From an uncultured Oscillospiraceae bacterium (GTDB taxonomy: Bacteria; Bacillota; Clostridia; Oscillospirales; Acutalibacteraceae), in assembly GCA_902490145.1 (NCBI GenBank), contig CABUCT010000037.1, positions 1-9,640 on the forward strand: a stretch of DNA of 9,640 bases, written 5' to 3'. The notes beneath the pieces are model-generated. The model saw only the letters and a list, made by a program, of their open reading frames with translations. It was not told the origin of the DNA and made no database searches. The position numbers were made by a program, and so were the translations under genes. Positions 5,148-9,640 of this stretch are shown one piece after another (positions within the stretch are counted from its first letter, which is position 1; every line of letters starts with the position of its first letter).

Positions 5148-6917
5148 ATGATTAAATTACTTAAAAATCTGCGAAAAAAAGAAATCATTATGGCAATTAT
5201 CTGCGTGATTCTGGTTCTTGGTCAGGTATATTTCGATCTGCTTCTTCCTGATTTCATGAGTGACCTTACCGTTCTTATCAAAACTCCCGGAAGCAAGATG
5301 GCTGACATTTGGCAAACCGGTGGAAAAATGCTTGGATGTACACTCGCCAGTGCCGTGCTTTGTATCATATGCGGATATCTTTCCGCTAAAGTGGCGGCTG
5401 GATTCAGCTTTACCATTAGAAGCAAGTTGTTTTTCCATGTGCTTGATCTCGGCAAGCAGGAAATGCAGGAATTTTCGGTTCCGAGCCTTATTAACAGAAC
5501 AACGAACGATATTACTCAAATTCAGATGTTTATTTCAATGGGCCTGCAAATTCTCGTCCGGGCCCCTGTTATGGCCGTCTGGGCTGTTTTTAAAATTCTG
5601 GGTAAAAGCTGGGAGCTTTCTGCTGTTACCGCGGTATTCGTTGCTATTCTGACAACAGCCTCTGCCCTTATTATAAGCAGAGTTATTCCACGATTCCGCA
5701 TTGTTCAAAAGCTGACCGACCAAATCAACCGCGTAGCTCGTGAAAACCTGACCGGAATCAATGTAGTACACGCTTTTAATGCCGAAGAATATCAAAACAA
5801 TAAATTTGAAGTCCCCAATGATAAACTGATGTGTACTCAAATGGCCAATCAAAAGTTATTTGCCATATTCCAGCCAATGATGGGACTTGGTATGAATGGT
5901 TTGGCTCTCTGCATTTATTGGCTGGGTGCCGTACTTTTGAATAACATTGCTTTGACCGATATGGCTGGACGGCTGACCATGTTCAGCAATATTGTTGTGT
6001 TCAGTACTTATGCAACCTATGTTGTTATGTCGTTTATGATGATGATCATGATCTTTATGATGTTCCCGGCCGCACAGGTCTCCGCCGTTCGTATCAACGA
6101 GGTTTTGAAAACTAAAGCGGCGATTAAAGAAGGCTGTATAAATCAAGGCAATGAGGTTGGAACAGTTGAATTCAAAGATGTTTCATTTGCCTATCCCGGT
6201 ACAGCAGAAGAACAGTTATCCGATATCAGTTTCAAGGTGAATCGTGGTGAAACCATTGCATTCATCGGTGCTACCGGAAGCGGCAAAACGACACTCATAA
6301 GTCTTATTGCAAGATTCTTTGACGCCACAAAAGGTGAAGTGCTGATAGACGGTATTAATATAAAAGATTATTCATTTGAAGCCCTTTATAATAAAATAGG
6401 ATATATAACACAAAAAGCGGTTTTGTTTTCAGGATCTATTGATGAGAATATAAGGTTTGGAGAAAGTGCATCAGAACCTTCTGAAGCTGATATTGATCAA
6501 GCACTTTCCATTGCACAGGCAACAGAATTCGTGGAAAATCAGGAGGACGGCAAGAACTATAGGATCGCTCAGTCCGGAAAGAATGTATCCGGCGGTCAAA
6601 AACAAAGATTATCCATTGCCAGAGCATTAGCAAGAAAACCGGAAATTCTGATTTTTGACGACTCTTTCTCTGCCCTTGATTACCGTACCGACGCCGCACT
6701 GCGTTCTGCTCTTGCTGAAAATCTTAAGGATACTACACGTGTGATCGTTGCCCAAAGAATAAGTACGATTCGTCATGCGGATAAGATAGTCGTTCTTGAA
6801 AACGGAAAATCGGTTGGCATCGGAACACACGATGAATTAATAAATAATTGTGATGTGTATCGTGAAATTGCTATGTCGCAGTTATCCGAAAGAGAATTAG
6901 CCCGAAAGGAGGCATAA
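5148..6917 (+). CDS. ABC exporter half-transporter, degenerate-site subunit
   Basis: This 589-residue protein has an N-terminal six-helix exporter membrane domain (helices near 12-34, 60-80, 133-150, 155-178, 243-266 and 280-305) and a C-terminal ATPase domain from about 340. Visible motifs are Walker A GATGSGKTT (374-382, K380), Q-loop Q422, signature SGGQ (481-484) and Walker B ILIFDD (ending D504-D505). The catalytic Glu is replaced by D505 and the switch His by Q536 (VAQRIST). These two changes mark the degenerate ATP site of heterodimeric exporters such as the BmrCD and LmrCD types, so this subunit should work with the next gene product. The likely role is ATP-driven efflux of drugs or other amphipathic compounds across the cytoplasmic membrane. 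The start at 5148 is 6 bp after marR. The only ribosome-binding-like sequence (AAAGGA, 5127-5132) is rather far upstream, so translation may depend on coupling to marR. Substrate unknown. Confidence 0.92.
   Translation: MIKLLKNLRKKEIIMAIICVILVLGQVYFDLLLPDFMSDLTVLIKTPGSKMADIWQTGGKMLGCTLASAVLCIICGYLSAKVAAGFSFTIRSKLFFHVLDLGKQEMQEFSVPSLINRTTNDITQIQMFISMGLQILVRAPVMAVWAVFKILGKSWELSAVTAVFVAILTTASALIISRVIPRFRIVQKLTDQINRVARENLTGINVVHAFNAEEYQNNKFEVPNDKLMCTQMANQKLFAIFQPMMGLGMNGLALCIYWLGAVLLNNIALTDMAGRLTMFSNIVVFSTYATYVVMSFMMMIMIFMMFPAAQVSAVRINEVLKTKAAIKEGCINQGNEVGTVEFKDVSFAYPGTAEEQLSDISFKVNRGETIAFIGATGSGKTTLISLIARFFDATKGEVLIDGINIKDYSFEALYNKIGYITQKAVLFSGSIDENIRFGESASEPSEADIDQALSIAQATEFVENQEDGKNYRIAQSGKNVSGGQKQRLSIARALARKPEILIFDDSFSALDYRTDAALRSALAENLKDTTRVIVAQRISTIRHADKIVVLENGKSVGIGTHDELINNCDVYREIAMSQLSERELARKEA
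6905..6912 (+). promoter_or_regulatory. Strong ribosome binding site for the second ABC gene
   Basis: AAAGGAGG lies 8 nt before the ATG at 6921 and inside the last codons of the upstream ABC gene, whose stop is at 6915-6917. It fixes the start of the second subunit and is clearly stronger than the site for the first subunit. Confidence 0.8.
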
Positions 6918-6920
6918 ATC

Positions 6921-8702
6921 ATGAAAAATAAAGAAACTTCCACTGGTTTCCCAAAAGCAATTATAAAGATTTTTGATTATCTTAAAAGCAGTAAATACTT
7001 TGTGTTCATAGCTCTCATATTAGCCGCACTTGGTGCTGTTCTCACAATTGTCGGACCAAATCAAATCGGAAAAATGACCGATTATATGTCTGCCGGATTG
7101 ACAGGTCCAGTCGATCTTAACGGAATTAAACGAATTGGCATACTAATGGTTATTATATATGTATCGAGTGCCTTATTTACATACTTGCAGCATTATATAA
7201 TGGCCGTGGTTACACTTAAATGTTCCAAACAAATGCGTAAAGATATTTCAGCAAAAATCAATCGTGTCCCTCAAAAATATTTTAATGTTGTGCCCCAAGG
7301 AGATATTCTCAGCCGAATCACCAATGACGTCAGCACTCTTCAGCAAACCATATCAAACAGCTTACCGGGAATTATAAGCTCCGTAGCTCAATTTCTCGGC
7401 TGTCTGCTTATGATGTTTATCACAGAATGGCGACTCGCTTTGTGTGTGCTTGGTGTTACATTTCTCGGAATGCTGATCATTATGGTGATTATGGGATCCT
7501 CACAGAAATATTTTGTCTCAAGGCAAAAAAGTCTCGGAGAACTTAACGGATACGTGGAAGAAATGTATTCCGGACATGATGTAGTTCGTATTTCCAGAGC
7601 CGAAAAAAATATAAAAAATCATTTTGAAAAATTAAATTTGTCGGTTTATGTCGCTAACTGGAAATCACAGTTCCTTTCAGGAGCTATGCAGCCGTTAATG
7701 ATGACTGTCGGAAATCTGAGTTACGTTGTAGTTTGCGTGGTTGGATCCATGCTTGCTATAAACGGAACGATTTCATTCGGCGTTATTATATCCTTCATTT
7801 TGTATGCAAGGCTATTCTCCTCTCCATTAACTCAAATCGCACAGGGTATGACAAATATGCAAACTGCGGCCGCATCCGCAAACCGTATTTTTGACTTTCT
7901 TGAATCCGAAGAGTTGGAGGATGAATCGGAAAAATCTCAAAGCATCGATAAAGTCAAGGGGGACGTATCCTTTGAGCATGTTCAGTTTTCCTATCCAGAC
8001 ACACCTGATAAAATAATAATTAAGGATTTCACTGCCTATGCAAAGGCAGGAGAAAAAATTGCTATCGTCGGTCCGACCGGAGCCGGAAAAACCACCATGG
8101 TCAATTTGCTTATGCGTTTCTTTGAAATCAACAGCGGAGCAATCAAGATCGACGGTGTTCCGATAAACAAAATGAAGCGTGAAACTGTACACAGCCTTTT
8201 CAGCATGGTGCTTCAGGATACATGGCTTTTTGAAGGCACAGTAAGAGAAAATCTTGTTTATAACATGGAACATATATCAGATGAAGATTTGGAACGGGTC
8301 TGCAAGGCTTGCAGCCTTGATCACTTTATTCATTCTTTGCCGCACGGTCTTGACACAGAGCTTTCCGAACACACAGAAGTATCAGCAGGACAAAAACAGC
8401 TTCTTACCATTGCAAGAGCCATGCTTCAAAACAGTCCTATGTTGATTTTAGATGAGGCAACCTCTTCAGTTGATACACGAACCGAAGTTATGATTCAAAG
8501 GGCAATGGATGAACTTATGAAAGGCAGAACAAGTTTTGTTATTGCACATCGTCTGTCTACTATTAAAAATGCTGATCTGATCCTTGTGATGAAAGACGGC
8601 GATGTTATTGAAACCGGAAATCATGAAGAACTGATGTCTATGGGTGGTTTTTATGCAGATTTGTATAACAGCCAATTTGAACGCCCGGCAGAATCAGCAT
8701 AA
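6921..8702 (+). CDS. ABC exporter half-transporter, catalytic-site subunit
   Basis: This 593-residue partner of the upstream subunit has a six-helix exporter membrane domain (first helix about 23-45, last near 280-305) followed by an ATPase domain from about 350. Its motifs are Walker A GPTGAGKTT (384-392, K390), Q-loop Q432, Walker B LILDE with catalytic E512, and H-loop H543 (IAHRLST), so its own nucleotide-binding residues are complete. Its signature motif is SAGQ (488-491) instead of SGGQ. In a heterodimer that signature faces the defective Walker site of the partner, whereas this subunit's intact Walker site faces the partner's intact SGGQ. The two genes therefore complement each other as one consensus and one degenerate site. 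The start is 3 bp after the upstream stop, with a strong Shine-Dalgarno. It is the last gene of the marR operon, followed by a terminator at 8794. Likely multidrug-type efflux; the actual substrate cannot be read from sequence. Confidence 0.93.
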   Translation: MKNKETSTGFPKAIIKIFDYLKSSKYFVFIALILAALGAVLTIVGPNQIGKMTDYMSAGLTGPVDLNGIKRIGILMVIIYVSSALFTYLQHYIMAVVTLKCSKQMRKDISAKINRVPQKYFNVVPQGDILSRITNDVSTLQQTISNSLPGIISSVAQFLGCLLMMFITEWRLALCVLGVTFLGMLIIMVIMGSSQKYFVSRQKSLGELNGYVEEMYSGHDVVRISRAEKNIKNHFEKLNLSVYVANWKSQFLSGAMQPLMMTVGNLSYVVVCVVGSMLAINGTISFGVIISFILYARLFSSPLTQIAQGMTNMQTAAASANRIFDFLESEELEDESEKSQSIDKVKGDVSFEHVQFSYPDTPDKIIIKDFTAYAKAGEKIAIVGPTGAGKTTMVNLLMRFFEINSGAIKIDGVPINKMKRETVHSLFSMVLQDTWLFEGTVRENLVYNMEHISDEDLERVCKACSLDHFIHSLPHGLDTELSEHTEVSAGQKQLLTIARAMLQNSPMLILDEATSSVDTRTEVMIQRAMDELMKGRTSFVIAHRLSTIKNADLILVMKDGDVIETGNHEELMSMGGFYADLYNSQFERPAESA

Positions 8703-8970
8703 AGATTTATAAAATCCTGTAATAACAAAATCAAATGCATAATCGACTTTATGTTTGATTATAAAATATAACTACATAATTTATTAACTAACAAAAACTG
8801 CTTACTGAGATAAACATCTCAGCAAGCAGTTTTATTTTTAAACAAGCATCCTTGCTTTAACTTTAAATTTTTTTCTTTAAGAAATATATGAATCTAACGT
8901 TTATAATAATTAAATTCATTAATGGATTTTTCGGTTACTTAAGTTAATACACAAAGCAAAATAATTGCCC
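8703..8970. other. Convergent intergenic region after the ABC operon
   Basis: Apart from the terminator at 8794-8840, this AT-rich spacer holds an inverted pair, AATCAAA (8729-8735) and TTTGATT (8754-8760), which with CAT/ATG just inside can form an imperfect ten-pair stem ahead of the terminator. No open frame with a ribosome binding site is seen on either strand, and positions 8841-8970 show nothing further that I can name. Confidence 0.4.
8794..8840. terminator. Intrinsic terminator closing the marR-ABC operon
   Basis: The arm 8794-8810 pairs with 8817-8833 around a six-base loop, giving 16 pairs with one A/C mismatch (8804/8823). The arms are A-rich and T-rich at the ends, and T-rich sequence follows to 8840. 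On the minus strand a run of five T also follows the stem, so it can end the convergent XRE transcript coming from the right. Confidence 0.85.
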
Positions 8971-9186
8971 TCATTCATCATCCTTTTGAAATTCCAAAAT
9001 ATCTCCCGCTTCACATTCAAGAGTTTCGCAAATTGCCGATAAAGTCGAAAAGCGAATAGCAGTAACCTTATTGTTTTTTATTTTTGAAAGATTGACATTC
9101 GAAATTCCCACCTTCTCCGCAAGTTCATTCAAGGACATCTTTCTTTCTACCATCATACGATCCAAACGGAGTATAATCTTTCCCAT
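8971..9186 (-). CDS. Small XRE/Cro-type helix-turn-helix regulator (YozG-like)
   Basis: This 71-residue protein consists almost entirely of one Cro/C1-type helix-turn-helix domain. The MSLNELAEKVGISNVNLSKI segment (residues 17-36) gives the two core helices, followed by the conserved RFSTLSAICETLECEAGDIL helices. It belongs to the short single-domain regulators (HTH_26 or YozG-like) that lack any sensor domain. The ATG at 9186 is preceded by AAGGAGG (9199-9193 on the minus strand), which overlaps the stop of the upstream DUF2975-type gene, so the two are co-transcribed and probably translationally coupled. In Bacillus and Clostridia such regulators commonly pair with a DUF2975 membrane protein; the regulatory target is unknown and autoregulation is a guess. 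It ends in FQKDDE, with no extra domain. Confidence 0.9.
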   Translation of the reverse strand: MGKIILRLDRMMVERKMSLNELAEKVGISNVNLSKIKNNKVTAIRFSTLSAICETLECEAGDILEFQKDDE

Positions 9187-9198
9187 AAAATAACCTCC

Positions 9199-9640
9199 TT
9201 ATAAAAGCCCATCGACATCAGCTTCCAATTCAACACCTCTGGCAAAAAATTGTGTTAAACACAGGGCAATAATACCAATAACAAATCCGTCAAAATTGTT
9301 GCTCGTTTCAACCGCATCAACACCTATAACAGCCTTAACAATAATACTTATAATTAATCCGACAACAGGAACAGCTATTGAAAAAATTCCTATTTCCTTA
9401 AGCATCCGAACATTATCTTTTTCAAAAGGAGTAGTATTATTGGATTTTTTTACAATTAAATAAACATTTCGAAATATCATGGCCATAAATCCCATGATAA
9501 TAATTGAGCCAATTGCAAAAAATATAACCATGGTCGTACTTATTTTCCCGGCACTTTCAGAAGGAGCAATCTCAAATCCGTAAGTAGAAAGCATAGTTCC
9601 GGATTCCGGAGCAATCTTTCCTAACATATTGCTGAGCCAA
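9199..9640 (-). CDS. DUF2975-type membrane protein, 5' end beyond the window
   Basis: The reading frame stays open to the right edge (WLSN precedes the first visible Met), so the first part, probably including one transmembrane helix, is missing. At least 146 residues are visible. There are hydrophobic segments at about residues 33-60, 79-102 and 112-134 counted from the Met at 9627. A cytoplasmic-looking loop (NNTTPFEKDNVRMLKEIG) carries the PF-x-x-x-N-x-x-x-L pattern typical of DUF2975. The C-terminal ELEADVDGLL also fits the usual acidic end of the family. Its partner, the XRE regulator, starts 12 bp downstream. The pairing of a small multi-helix membrane protein with a sensorless XRE regulator suggests that the membrane protein may control the regulator, but the molecular role of DUF2975 is not established. 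Confidence 0.8.
   Translation of the reverse strand, partial: WLSNMLGKIAPESGTMLSTYGFEIAPSESAGKISTTMVIFFAIGSIIIMGFMAMIFRNVYLIVKKSNNTTPFEKDNVRMLKEIGIFSIAVPVVGLIISIIVKAVIGVDAVETSNNFDGFVIGIIALCLTQFFARGVELEADVDGLL

Noticed and set aside
5157..5519. Minus-strand 120-codon frame inside the first ABC gene
   Set aside because: It lies antisense within a clearly coding exporter gene, has no ribosome binding site, and gives no recognisable motif.
7827..8273. Minus-strand 148-codon frame inside the second ABC gene
   Set aside because: It is antisense to the conserved ATPase domain; the length is explained by codon usage of the real gene, and no start signal is seen.

Overview
The window looks like chromosome of a low-GC, anaerobic gut-type Clostridia (Oscillospirales or Ruminococcaceae-like; this placement is inference). 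The supporting signs are an AT-rich composition, strong GGAGG-type ribosome binding sites mixed with TTG and GTG starts, consensus sigma-A promoters, U-tract hairpin terminators, and an exported protein that carries a dockerin module. No RNA gene, CRISPR array, insertion sequence or riboswitch could be supported.

Layout. Positions 1-400 hold no convincing intact gene. This stretch is richer in GC than the real intergenic regions, contains several inverted repeats, and reads on the minus strand like the broken 3' end of a gene. Positions 463-1122 encode thiamine diphosphokinase behind a plausible promoter. Positions 1281-3602 encode a large secreted protein with a signal peptide, an N-terminal dockerin and a GxGYxYP-type putative glycoside hydrolase region. 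A symmetric terminator at 3639-3675 separates it from the convergent gene 3681-4307, a membrane-anchored protein of unknown function with a perfect consensus promoter and a leader of about 155 nt.

Positions 4683-8702 form one operon: a MarR-family regulator followed by two ABC exporter half-transporters. The pair has the signature of a heterodimeric multidrug-type exporter with one degenerate ATP site (Walker B Asp in place of Glu and a Gln in place of the H-loop His in the first subunit, SAGQ signature in the second). A long inverted repeat just upstream of marR is a likely operator for autoregulation, and a similar, shorter one sits inside the divergent promoter of the membrane protein gene. 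A hairpin terminator at 8794-8840 closes the operon. It probably also serves the convergent minus-strand pair at the right end, a DUF2975-type membrane protein (cut by the window edge) and a small XRE/Cro-type regulator.

Most of the window is recognisable biology. The points most worth following are the dockerin-bearing GxGYxYP protein, the MarR operator pair linking the exporter operon to the divergent membrane protein, and the decayed or repetitive segment at the left edge. I did not find a clearly undescribed multi-gene system.
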